Assembly (NCBI GenBank): GCA_036278255.1
Contig: DASULK010000241.1
Span: forward strand, 1-11,821
Length of the DNA: 11,821 nt
From: DASULK01 sp036278255
Lineage (GTDB): Bacteria > Actinomycetota > Actinomycetes > Mycobacteriales > Micromonosporaceae
Reading direction: 5' to 3'
The translations under genes were made by a program, and so were the position numbers. Positions 6,322-11,821 of this stretch are shown piece by piece. How positions within the stretch are numbered: the stretch's first letter is position 1; each line of letters opens with the position of its first letter. The notes beneath the pieces were generated by a model. It worked only from the letters and a program-made list of their open reading frames with translations. It was not told where the DNA came from and ran no database searches.

Positions 6322-7628
6322 GCTTGACCAGCAGAAACCGCTGTTGAGGAGCCTTCCTCGGCAGCGGTTTTCGCGTTACTGGTCACCGACTGGTCACGCC
6401 GGGATTTACGGGGCACCAACGCGTTAGCCTTCTCCGCCGCCGCCTTGCCCACGCCGGCGAGCAGGTGGGAGTACGTGTCGCTCGTGATGGACACCGAAGA
6501 GTGCCCGAGCACCTTGGAGACCACGGTGATATCCGCCCCGGCCGCCAGCCGCAGCGACGCCGCGCCGTGCCGGAGATCGTGAAGCCGTACCGGGCGTACG
6601 CCGGCTTCCGTGACAAGCTCGCGGAACCGCTTGGTGATCCAGTCCAACGCGATCGGGTTGCCGTCCTCACGGGCGAAGACCAGGCCGTGGTCGACGTACG
6701 CCTCACCCCACTCAGCGCGCTCGGTCTGCTGGTGCATTTGGTGGGCCAGCAGGACGCCCACGGTCGCCGAGTCCAGGTCGACGCGCCTCGCCTCACCGCT
6801 GGCCGTCTTCGGCGGCCCGAAGGCCACACGGTGTTTCCCGGCGCAGTAGCGGCATGCCGGCAACTGCTCGTCGGGCATGTTCACCTGCACGAGCTGTTGC
6901 CGCACGACCAGGAAGTCGTCCTCCAGGTCCACGTCCTCCCACCGCAGCCCGGCCGCCTCGCCGCGGCGTAGCCCGGTCGCGGCAACCAGCTCCACGAACG
7001 CGCCAAGGCGAACATCGGTCACCGCGTGGTCCAAGAACGTGCCGAGCTCTTCCGGCTCCCACGGGCGGACCTTCGGTCGCGGCGCTGCCGGCAGTTCGAC
7101 GTTCTTTGCCACGTTGAAGGCGATGAGCTGTCGCCGGACCGCGCTGGTCAGGGCAGAGCGCAGGGTGGCGTGCACCCGGCGGACGGTGGCCGGGCCCGCA
7201 CCGCCAGCCGGCACAGTGCGCAGCATCGCCGAGACGTGGCCGGGCCGAAGGTCACGAAGCCGGAGATGCCCGAACGCGGGCTTGATGTAGTCGCGGATGT
7301 GCTGCCGGTACGCCCGTTCGGTGCCGATACGCAGCCCGGCTTCCACCTTTGCGGTCAGCCACTCGTCCATGAAGGCGCCGACCGTCTTGCGTTCATCGTG
7401 GGCGTAGGTGCCATCGGCGAGGCCCTTCAGTACGACCGCCAACGCCTGCTCGGCCTCGTCGCGGTCGCGGAACCCGCCGCGCTTCTCCTGCCGGCGCTTA
7501 CCGTCCTTGCCGGGGTCCAGGTCAGCCACGTAGTACCAGGTGCCGTGGTTCTTCTTGCAGGCCGGTGGACGCTTGCCGCCGCCGCCGGTCACACCGCACG
7601 GACACCGCTTGAAGACGCTGCCCTTCAC
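6258..7628 (-). CDS. int: Site-specific tyrosine recombinase (integrase)
   Basis: A 456-residue phage-type integrase that would insert and excise the element at tRNA-Lys. The N-terminus has a small Cys-rich part (Cys9, Cys11, Cys24, His28), then an arm-binding region with DGKRRQEKRGGF and a SAM-like core-binding domain at about 82-172. The catalytic domain shows TGLRRGEA with Arg221, the beta-hairpin Lys274, HDLRH with His350/Arg353, LGHSS with His376, and the nucleophile Tyr386 in SDTYSHL. A CRYC...H insert (259-266) may bind metal. GTG 7628 is the start and overlaps the XRE stop as GTGA. The tail after residue 407 is not domain sequence: residues 420-431 read through the hairpin, and 437-456 are the antisense of the tRNA. 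All catalytic residues are present, so it should be active. Confidence 0.96.
   Translation of the reverse strand: MKGSVFKRCPCGVTGGGGKRPPACKKNHGTWYYVADLDPGKDGKRRQEKRGGFRDRDEAEQALAVVLKGLADGTYAHDERKTVGAFMDEWLTAKVEAGLRIGTERAYRQHIRDYIKPAFGHLRLRDLRPGHVSAMLRTVPAGGAGPATVRRVHATLRSALTSAVRRQLIAFNVAKNVELPAAPRPKVRPWEPEELGTFLDHAVTDVRLGAFVELVAATGLRRGEAAGLRWEDVDLEDDFLVVRQQLVQVNMPDEQLPACRYCAGKHRVAFGPPKTASGEARRVDLDSATVGVLLAHQMHQQTERAEWGEAYVDHGLVFAREDGNPIALDWITKRFRELVTEAGVRPVRLHDLRHGAASLRLAAGADITVVSKVLGHSSVSITSDTYSHLLAGVGKAAAEKANALVPRKSRRDQSVTSNAKTAAEEGSSTAVSAGQAGGSPGTRTPNLRIKSPQLCH
6335..6371. terminator. Bidirectional hairpin terminator between int and tRNA-Lys
   Basis: AAACCGCTG (6335-6343) pairs with CAGCGGTTT (6362-6370). 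TT (6344-6345) can wobble with GG (6360-6361), and GAGGA (6346-6350) pairs with TCCTC (6355-6359), giving a 16-bp stem with loop GCCT. The A-run on the left and T-run on the right allow termination on either strand. It follows the tRNA by 14 bp, and it lies inside the int reading frame (encoding about residues 420-431). Confidence 0.65.
6379..6397. repeat. Tandem CTGGTCAC motifs 11 bp apart near the attachment site
   Basis: CTGGTCAC occurs at 6379-6386 and 6390-6397, one helical turn apart. TGACCAG, the inverse of CTGGTCA, sits at 6325-6331 just outside the tRNA. Such spaced short repeats beside a crossover site resemble integrase-arm or excisionase-binding sites. That reading is inferred. 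Confidence 0.4.
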
Positions 7629-8263
7629 GGTGCCTCACCGTCGTCCGGCACCCAGGCGGGCATGGGTTCGGCGAGCCGCGGCGGTGTAATCCCCTGGTCG
7701 TGCATGTACTGGCGTACGTCCTTCAGGATCGCCTCAGTCTGACTGAGGGTGTCCTCGGCGAGCCTTAACGTTTCGGCGATGTCGCCATTTTCAGTGCGAG
7801 CCCGGATGCCGAGGGTTGCAACATTCGCGCGGGCTCCTGCTAGCCGCCGGATCGCCTTTTCGTGGTCCGCGTACAGGCGCATCGGCAGCCTATAGACACG
7901 CTCACGACTGGCGTTCGTTGTGGGCGTCGGGTCTTCTCCCTGACCACCGAACCACTGAGCCGCGCGCCAAGTGTCGACCTTCATGCCCGGCCGGAACTCG
8001 CTCAGTTCTTGGCTACCGACCGGGAAGACCAGCAGCACTGGCGCAACGTTCAGGGCAGCCGCGAGCACTAGCAGCTCCGGCACCGAAAGGTTGGCGCGGC
8101 GGCCACTTTCCAGATTGGCGAGCACGGACCGCTGTATCGGCAGGCCCAGCCGCGCGCAGGCGTCAGCGAGCTGCTGTGCGCTAAGTCCACGTCGCTGCCG
8201 GTGGCGCTTCACCTCGCCGGCGATGACCTCGACAAGCCGTTCCGGCCACGGTGGTTGTGTCAT
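7625..8263 (-). CDS. XRE-family helix-turn-helix regulator
   Basis: A 212-residue regulator. An XRE/Cro-like HTH covers about residues 14-80: IAGEVKRHRQRRGLSAQQLADAC, then QRSVLANLESGRR as recognition helix and NLSVPELLVLAAALNVAP. Residues 120-190 form charged helices (ERVYRLPMRLYADHEKAIRRLAG, DIAETLRLAEDTLSQTEAIL), probably for oligomerisation. The frame is open upstream to 8362, but ATG 8263 is preferred: it starts just before the HTH domain and lies 6 nt after a -10-like hexamer, suggesting a leaderless transcript. It overlaps int by 4 bp and so is co-expressed with it, and it faces the excisionase operon across about 100 bp. The layout resembles a lysogeny-type switch; direct target sites are predicted, not shown. 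Confidence 0.88.
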   Translation of the reverse strand: MTQPPWPERLVEVIAGEVKRHRQRRGLSAQQLADACARLGLPIQRSVLANLESGRRANLSVPELLVLAAALNVAPVLLVFPVGSQELSEFRPGMKVDTWRAAQWFGGQGEDPTPTTNASRERVYRLPMRLYADHEKAIRRLAGARANVATLGIRARTENGDIAETLRLAEDTLSQTEAILKDVRQYMHDQGITPPRLAEPMPAWVPDDGEAP

Positions 8264-8299
8264 GGGAACACAGTAACGGTATTGCTTGACAGAAGGCAA
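8263..8299 (-). promoter_or_regulatory. Candidate leaderless promoter of the xre-int operon
   Basis: On the minus strand TTGCCT (8299-8294) is followed by an 18-nt spacer, TACTGT (8275-8270), six nucleotides and the A of ATG 8263. No Shine-Dalgarno lies before the ATG. The layout copies the padR promoter at 1571-1606, including a +1 at the start codon. Confidence 0.5.
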
Positions 8300-8365
8300 C
8301 ACCGCCCGGCAAGCTTGTGTCGTGAGATCACTGACGACCCCCTTAATGGTAGGTGGCGACACAAG
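8264..8365. promoter_or_regulatory. Divergent control region between xre-int and xis operon
   Basis: This 102-bp gap is the only sizeable non-coding DNA in the element part. A perfect -35 hexamer TTGACA (8286-8291) points right, toward xis, but no good -10 follows at 16-18 bp, hinting at activator dependence or an atypical sigma factor. It is interleaved with the leftward promoter. Two symmetric sites stand out: an imperfect repeat TTGCTT/AAGGCAA (8282-8299) over both -35 boxes, and GTCGT/ACGAC (8319-8338) with an inner GTGA-GA-TCAC. AGGTGG at 8351-8356 is the xis ribosome site. Confidence 0.55.
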
Positions 8366-8578
8366 ATGACACGTGCGGAGTTGCTGGCGCTGCCGGTGGC
8401 GATGGATCTACTAATCGCGGCTCGTGCCTTCGGCGTCGGGCGGACGCTCGCGTACGAACTGGCCCAGCGCGGTCAGTTCCCCTGCCGCGTGCTGAAGCTC
8501 GGAAACCGGTACAGGGTCACGCGGGCCGACTTGTTTCGGGCGCTCGGCGAGGACGACTTGGGGCGGGATGCGGCATGA
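8366..8578 (+). CDS. Excisionase-like small HTH DNA-binding protein
   Basis: A 70-residue protein of the helix-turn-helix 17 (MerR/Xis-like) type. AARAFGVGRTLAYELAQRG forms the helix-turn-helix and FPCRVLKLGNRYRVTRADLFRALG the wing, the usual form of actinomycete excisionases that bend att DNA to drive Int-mediated excision. I start at ATG 8366, which has AGGTGG nine nucleotides upstream. Earlier in-frame starts would reach into the xre gene. The stop overlaps the next gene (ATGA). It is the first gene of the rightward operon, so excision and replication would be switched on together. Confidence 0.85.
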   Translation: MTRAELLALPVAMDLLIAARAFGVGRTLAYELAQRGQFPCRVLKLGNRYRVTRADLFRALGEDDLGRDAA

Positions 8579-8895
8579 CCGCACAGAAGCGACGAGCGCC
8601 CGGAGCTGGGGAGCTAACCGGGCGCACATCAGAGACCTTGGTGAGGGTCAGCCTGAGCGTAGCGGACCACCTCGACATGCCGCACGGGCGCGCCTTGGCC
8701 GGGCCGCCGTGCCCCGGCCGAACGCTGTGGGCGGTGACCACCCCGACGTGCCCACGCTGCGGCGGGATGCATCAGCACCGCGTGGGCGAGGCTGGCCGGC
8801 TGTTGTCGGGCCGGATCGTCAAGGTGTGCCCGACGACCGGCCAGCCGTACCGACTCGGCCCGGTGCAGAGGCGACGGGAGGCCCGTCGTGTCTGA
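8575..8895 (+). CDS. Hypothetical protein with CxxC/HxH metal-binding-like motif
   Basis: A 106-residue basic protein of unknown function. Its only clear feature is CPRCGGMHQH: Cys59, Cys62, His66, His68, with Cys85 in VKVCPTTGQPYRL about 23 residues later, as in a zinc ribbon. The ends are rich in Arg. It starts with ATG 8575, overlapping the excisionase stop by 4 bp, and its stop overlaps the prim-pol start by 8 bp. Its tight placement between excisionase and primase suggests a role in DNA transactions of the element. The much longer open frame upstream overlaps xis and is not used. Confidence 0.72.
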   Translation: MTAQKRRAPGAGELTGRTSETLVRVSLSVADHLDMPHGRALAGPPCPGRTLWAVTTPTCPRCGGMHQHRVGEAGRLLSGRIVKVCPTTGQPYRLGPVQRRREARRV

Positions 8896-9652
8896 CCTGC
8901 TCGACGCTGCCCTGCGTTATGCCGCTACCGGGTGGCCGGTGGTCCCGTGCTGGCCGGGAGCGAAGGTGCCGCTAACGCGGCACGGCGTCAAGGATGCGAC
9001 CACCGACCCGACGACCATCACAGCCTGGTGGTCGCGCTGCCCGGCGGCAAACGTGGCGATCGCTACGGGGGCACCTGGCCCCGATGTCGTCGACATCGAC
9101 ACAAAGAACGGCGCGTCCGGCCGGGCCAGCTACGACCGGCTACGCGACGCTGGCCTGCTGGTCGGTGCGTTCGCTCTAGTGATTACGCCGTCCGGCGGGT
9201 GGCATCTGTACTACAGCGGCACTGACCAGGGCAACGGGGCACTTGGCCGGCACGGTGTCGACTTCCGCGGGCGGGGCGGGTACGTACTCGCCCCGCCGAG
9301 CATCATCGGCGGCAAGCCGTACGAACTGGCTGACCGGCGTGAGCCCACCGGGGTGGCCGTCGACTGGCAGGCCATCCGCCGACACCTCGACCCGCCCCGA
9401 CTGGTTGGCCCGCCAAGGGTCCGGCCGGGCCAGCGCAGCGACCACCGCCGCCTAGTCGAGTGGGTGGCCGCGCAAGCCGAAGGCAACCGCAACAGCGGGC
9501 TGTTTTGGGCCGCATGCCGCGCGCTGCAAACCGGGGGTGACGGTCAGGTGCTCGCCGAGCTGGTGCGCGCTGCCGTCGCCGCCGGGCTGCCCGAACCCGA
9601 AGCCACGCGGACCGTGTGGTCCGCTCACCTGAGGACGGGGGTGGGGCAGTGA
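8888..9652 (+). CDS. Bifunctional DNA primase/polymerase (prim-pol, AEP superfamily)
   Basis: A 254-residue replication protein expected to make primers and extend them at the element's origin. The prim-pol domain fills about residues 5-170. ALRYAATGWPVVPCWPGAKVPLT is the typical opening, followed by VKDATTDPTTITAWWSRCP and NVAIATG. The catalytic set is visible: metal ligands Asp69 and Asp71 in VVDIDTKNG, His106 in PSGGWHLYY, and Asp125 in GVDFRGRGGYVLAPPS. The remaining 80 residues (GQRSDHRRLVEWV...GNRNSGLFWAACRAL) form a helical PriCT-like tail. GTG 8888 is the start and overlaps the previous gene by 8 bp. The stop overlaps the DUF3987-like start as GTGA, so the two products are probably made in fixed ratio and act together. 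Confidence 0.94.
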   Translation: MSDLLDAALRYAATGWPVVPCWPGAKVPLTRHGVKDATTDPTTITAWWSRCPAANVAIATGAPGPDVVDIDTKNGASGRASYDRLRDAGLLVGAFALVITPSGGWHLYYSGTDQGNGALGRHGVDFRGRGGYVLAPPSIIGGKPYELADRREPTGVAVDWQAIRRHLDPPRLVGPPRVRPGQRSDHRRLVEWVAAQAEGNRNSGLFWAACRALQTGGDGQVLAELVRAAVAAGLPEPEATRTVWSAHLRTGVGQ

Positions 9653-11478
9653 GCGACACGCCCAAGCTGACCGATGTCGACCAGCCTGCCGAGTGGTCCG
9701 ACCCGCTGCCGCTGGGCTGGCACACTAAGGCACCTGCGTTCCCGGCGGGAGTGTTCCCCCCGGCCGTCGAGCAGTACGTGACCGCGCTGGCCGAAGCCAC
9801 ACAGACGCCGCGTGACCTGCCCGGCACGGTGGCGCTGGGCATCCTCGCCGCGTGCATCGGCGGCAAGGTAGACGTGCAGTGCCCCACGTGGGTCGAGCCG
9901 ACCAACCTGTTCGTGGTACCGGTCATGCCGCCGGCCAGCCGAAAGTCAGCGGTTGTCGCGGCCTGCCGGGCACCGCTCGCGGAAGCTGAGCGGCAGCTAC
10001 GCGACGATGTCGGCGACCAGGTGCACGACACCCGTACGGCGTGGGAGGTGCTCCACCGTCGCGCAGAAGCCGCGAAAGGCACGGCCGCGAAGACCGGCGA
10101 CCCGGCCGACATGGCGGAAGCTCAGGAAGCCGTGCGCGAGGCCGAGCAGGCACGAGAGCAGATCGTCGCCTGGCCGCGGCTGTCCACCGACGACGCCACC
10201 CCGGAAGCGCTAGTGAGCCTGCTTTGTGAGCAGGGTGGCCGGATCGCTGCGATATCCGCTGAGGCGGGTGTGTTCGCCTCACTGGCGGGGCGCTACACCA
10301 CGAAGCCGAACCTCGATCCGGTGCTGAAGGCGCACGCCGGGGACGAGATCACGGTTGATCGCCGCTCGCGGGATCCCGAGCACGTCGCCCGACCGGCGTT
10401 GACCATCGTCGCGTCGATCCAGCCCTACGCACTGCGCGAGATGGTTGACCGTGGCGACTACGCCGGTCGCGGACTCCTGGCCCGCCCATTGTGGGCGCTG
10501 CCCGCCGACAACACCGGCTACCGCAGGGTCCGGGACGTTGGGCCGGTGCCCGATGCGTTGACCGCCACCTACCAGGCTCTGGTAGTCGACCTCGCGAAGT
10601 GGGCTGGCGCCGCCAAGGACACGCTCCCGCTCAAGCTCGACGATGAGGCGACCGAGGAGCTGCTGAACTACGGCGAGCGGGTCGAGCGGCAGCTACGGCC
10701 GGACGGCGACCTCGGCGAGCACGAACTGACGCGAGGCTGGGGCGGCAAGCTGGTGGGCGCCGTCGCTCGGATCGCCGGATGCCTACACGCCGCCCGCGGC
10801 GTTGCCACACTCGACGAGACGATCAGCGGCGAGACGATGCGGGCGGCCGTCACGCTCGGCGAGTACTACCGAGCGCACGCGGTGCTCGCGCTCACCCCGA
10901 GCGACGACAGGCGTACAGCCGCCGCCCGCGTGATCCTCGGGCGGCTCTGCGACAAGGGCATGGGCACCTTCACGGTGCGCGAGCTTCAGCGTCGCGTGCC
11001 TCGCGCGCTCCAGAAGGCGGACGTGCTCGCCCGACTGCTCGACTACCTGTGCGACCTGGATTGGGTTCGCCCGGCCGGCGACGGCAAGGGCTGGCAGTTG
11101 CACCCGAGGGCAACCGAATGCCTGAAGGCCGCTGACACTGCTGACACTGCTGACAGCCCGAATGAAACCGCAGGTCAACGCACATGCGCGCCTACCCCGA
11201 AAGGTGTCAGCACCACTGCTGACACTGCTGACACTCCGGTTGGAGCCGACGAATCTGTCAGCGGTGTCAGCGGCACTGCTGACACCGTGCCGACACCGCC
11301 GGCAGTACCACCGACCAGCGCAAACACGCCCGGCGTCGGCGGTGTCAGCGCTGTCAGCACCTTTGCGGGGTCGAGCACGGCGCACGTGTGGTGGGCCGCC
11401 CGCAAACGTCCCGAGCACCCCGACTGCCAGGAATGCGAGGCGGCACCCGGCGGACCCGCACACGGAGCCGTCGCATGA
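9649..11478 (+). CDS. DUF3987-like replication-associated protein with winged helix and repeat tail
   Basis: A 609-residue protein, typical partner of prim-pol in actinobacterial elements and phages. Residues 55-290 match a DUF3987 ATPase-like core: LPGTVALGILAACIGGKV, then VMPPASRKSAVV where a Walker A loop is expected (only Lys99-Ser100 remain), a charged helix at about 105-175, RIAAISAEAGVF with Glu205 at the Walker B position, IVASIQPYAL, and GRGLLARPLWALP. Residues 435-485 (FTVRELQRRV, VLARLLDYLCDLDWVRP) look like a winged helix. Residues 494-571 are a low-complexity ADT/GVS linker coded by the heptamer array, followed by WWAARKRPEHPDCQEC with a CxxC pair. The role is probably helicase-like or initiator-like; this is inferred from context. 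GTG 9649 start; the end overlaps the next gene as ATGA. Confidence 0.85.
   Translation: MSDTPKLTDVDQPAEWSDPLPLGWHTKAPAFPAGVFPPAVEQYVTALAEATQTPRDLPGTVALGILAACIGGKVDVQCPTWVEPTNLFVVPVMPPASRKSAVVAACRAPLAEAERQLRDDVGDQVHDTRTAWEVLHRRAEAAKGTAAKTGDPADMAEAQEAVREAEQAREQIVAWPRLSTDDATPEALVSLLCEQGGRIAAISAEAGVFASLAGRYTTKPNLDPVLKAHAGDEITVDRRSRDPEHVARPALTIVASIQPYALREMVDRGDYAGRGLLARPLWALPADNTGYRRVRDVGPVPDALTATYQALVVDLAKWAGAAKDTLPLKLDDEATEELLNYGERVERQLRPDGDLGEHELTRGWGGKLVGAVARIAGCLHAARGVATLDETISGETMRAAVTLGEYYRAHAVLALTPSDDRRTAAARVILGRLCDKGMGTFTVRELQRRVPRALQKADVLARLLDYLCDLDWVRPAGDGKGWQLHPRATECLKAADTADTADSPNETAGQRTCAPTPKGVSTTADTADTPVGADESVSGVSGTADTVPTPPAVPPTSANTPGVGGVSAVSTFAGSSTAHVWWAARKRPEHPDCQECEAAPGGPAHGAVA
11131..11358. 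repeat. Array of 11 GCTGACA/TGTCAGC heptamers (candidate origin or operator array)
   Basis: GCTGACA starts at 11131, 11140, 11149, 11218, 11227 and 11278. Its reverse complement TGTCAGC starts at 11205, 11256, 11265, 11343 and 11352. Adjacent same-strand copies are 9 bp apart. Two palindromes TGTCAGC-N6-GCTGACA occur (11205-11224, 11265-11284). The order is FFF, R FF, RR F, RR. By eye I found no exact copy elsewhere in the window; about 1.4 would be expected in the whole window by chance. All lie in the 3' part of the DUF3987-like gene, and forward and reverse copies encode ADT and VS respectively. Dense repeats in a replication gene suggest iterons, but direct proof is lacking. Confidence 0.9.
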
Positions 11479-11582
11479 GTCAGCACCGGCCGCCGCGTCT
11501 CACAGTCGGTCAGGCGTTCGCCCTGGCCGCCGTCGTGGCCATCCTCATCAGCCTTGAGATTGGAAAGGGGGCAGGCATATGA
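11475..11582 (+). CDS. 35-residue single-pass membrane microprotein
   Basis: A very short gene: basic N-terminus MSQHRPPRLT, then one hydrophobic helix (about 13-28, QAFALAAVVAILISLE), then a short KGAGI tail. ATG 11475 overlaps the previous stop as ATGA, and its own TGA overlaps the next ATG the same way, so it is bracketed by translational coupling on both sides. This supports it being real despite its size. Basic-inside rules predict the N-terminus in the cytoplasm. Function unknown; membrane anchoring of the replication or transfer machinery is one guess. Confidence 0.65.
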   Translation: MSQHRPPRLTVGQAFALAAVVAILISLEIGKGAGI

Positions 11583-11800
11583 CCGACGCCGAACGAGTCG
11601 CTGCACAGCGCCAGCGTCGGGCGCAACGCCGGCAGACCCGCCGGCCAGGCCAGCACGGCGAACGCGGTAGCGGCCCGGTCGCCATCGTCGCCGAGCCGAT
11701 GGCCCTCCCGCTGCCCGCCGGCCCCGGCACGGTCGCCGACCAGCTCGCCGAGCGGCAGCGCGAAGCCCTGGCGCGTCTCGTCCGCGCCACAACCGCCTGA
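11579..11800 (+). CDS. Small basic hypothetical protein
   Basis: A 73-residue protein with an Arg/Gln-rich N-terminal helix (ERVAAQRQRRAQRRQTRR), a Pro/Gly-rich middle (ALPLPAGPG) and a C-terminal amphipathic helix (VADQLAERQREALARLVRA). It has no known family that I recognise. The ribosome site AAGGGGGCAGG precedes ATG 11579, which overlaps the stop of the membrane microprotein by 4 bp. The basic helix could bind nucleic acid. It is the last gene seen of the operon, which may continue beyond the window. Confidence 0.68.
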   Translation: MTDAERVAAQRQRRAQRRQTRRPGQHGERGSGPVAIVAEPMALPLPAGPGTVADQLAERQREALARLVRATTA

Positions 11801-11821
11801 GCAGCAGAAACGCTCTCAAAC

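Larger units (their letters stand above)
6247..11821. mobile_element. Integrative element (AICE-like) at tRNA-Lys, left end; continues past window
   Basis: The features are those of actinomycete integrative elements: a tyrosine integrase abutting an intact tRNA, a regulator upstream of int, a divergent excisionase-like gene, and a replication module with a prim-pol and a DUF3987-like protein. Boundaries: the tRNA side is clear to within the tRNA; the other end lies beyond 11821. No FtsK/TraB-like translocase or transfer gene is present here, so conjugative ability is inferred from type, not seen. A phage or satellite origin remains possible. Confidence 0.8.

Noticed and set aside
11131..11358. 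CRISPR array
   Set aside because: Units are 7-9 bp, occur in both orientations, lie in an open reading frame and have no unique spacers of constant length; no cas genes.
11799..11821. Sequence CAGCAGAAA-CGCT at the right edge resembles 6331-6341 beside the tRNA
   Set aside because: Match is short with a one-base gap and truncated by the window; no tRNA 3' sequence accompanies it, so it is not called attR or a repeat.

Overview
The window is high-GC DNA with actinomycete gene content: GTG starts, many 4-bp start/stop overlaps, a PstP-like PP2C phosphatase, a STAS anti-sigma antagonist and a CCA-encoding tRNA-Lys. The style fits Micromonosporaceae, but that is an inference from protein flavour, not a database match.

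Left part (1-6321) looks like ordinary chromosome. A minus-strand operon encodes a PadR regulator, an ABC ATPase and the start of an FtsX-like permease, all joined by ATGA overlaps. Its promoter is a 9-bp-arm palindrome placed so that the padR transcript would be leaderless. Then come a STAS protein (+), a convergent CynX/NimT-type MFS exporter (-), a divergent mscL (+), a small PRC-barrel-like protein (+), a cytosolic PP2C phosphatase (+), a terminator, an FAD/NAD(P)-binding monooxygenase-like gene (+) and tRNA-Lys(TTT).

Right part (6322 to the end, continuing past the window) is the integrase end of an integrated element, best read as an actinomycete integrative (probably conjugative) element of the prim-pol replication type. 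The tyrosine integrase gene converges on the tRNA and runs 64 bp into it, so its last 20 residues are the antisense of the tRNA 3' half. A 16-bp bidirectional hairpin and three CTGGTCA motifs lie beside this junction. Upstream of int, and overlapping it by 4 bp, is an XRE-type regulator. A roughly 100-bp divergent control region separates it from a rightward operon: excisionase-like HTH, CxxC protein, prim-pol, DUF3987-like protein with a winged helix, a 35-residue membrane microprotein and a small basic protein. Every consecutive pair overlaps by 4 or 8 bp. Conjugation genes and the right attachment site are not in the window.

The most striking unexplained structure is inside the 3' end of the DUF3987-like gene. 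Eleven exact copies of GCTGACA or its reverse complement lie within 228 bp, mostly in 9-bp-spaced pairs and including two TGTCAGC-N6-GCTGACA palindromes. The two orientations encode different peptides (ADT versus VS), so the conserved unit is the DNA. A replication-origin-like or operator array embedded in the replication gene is the leading hypothesis.
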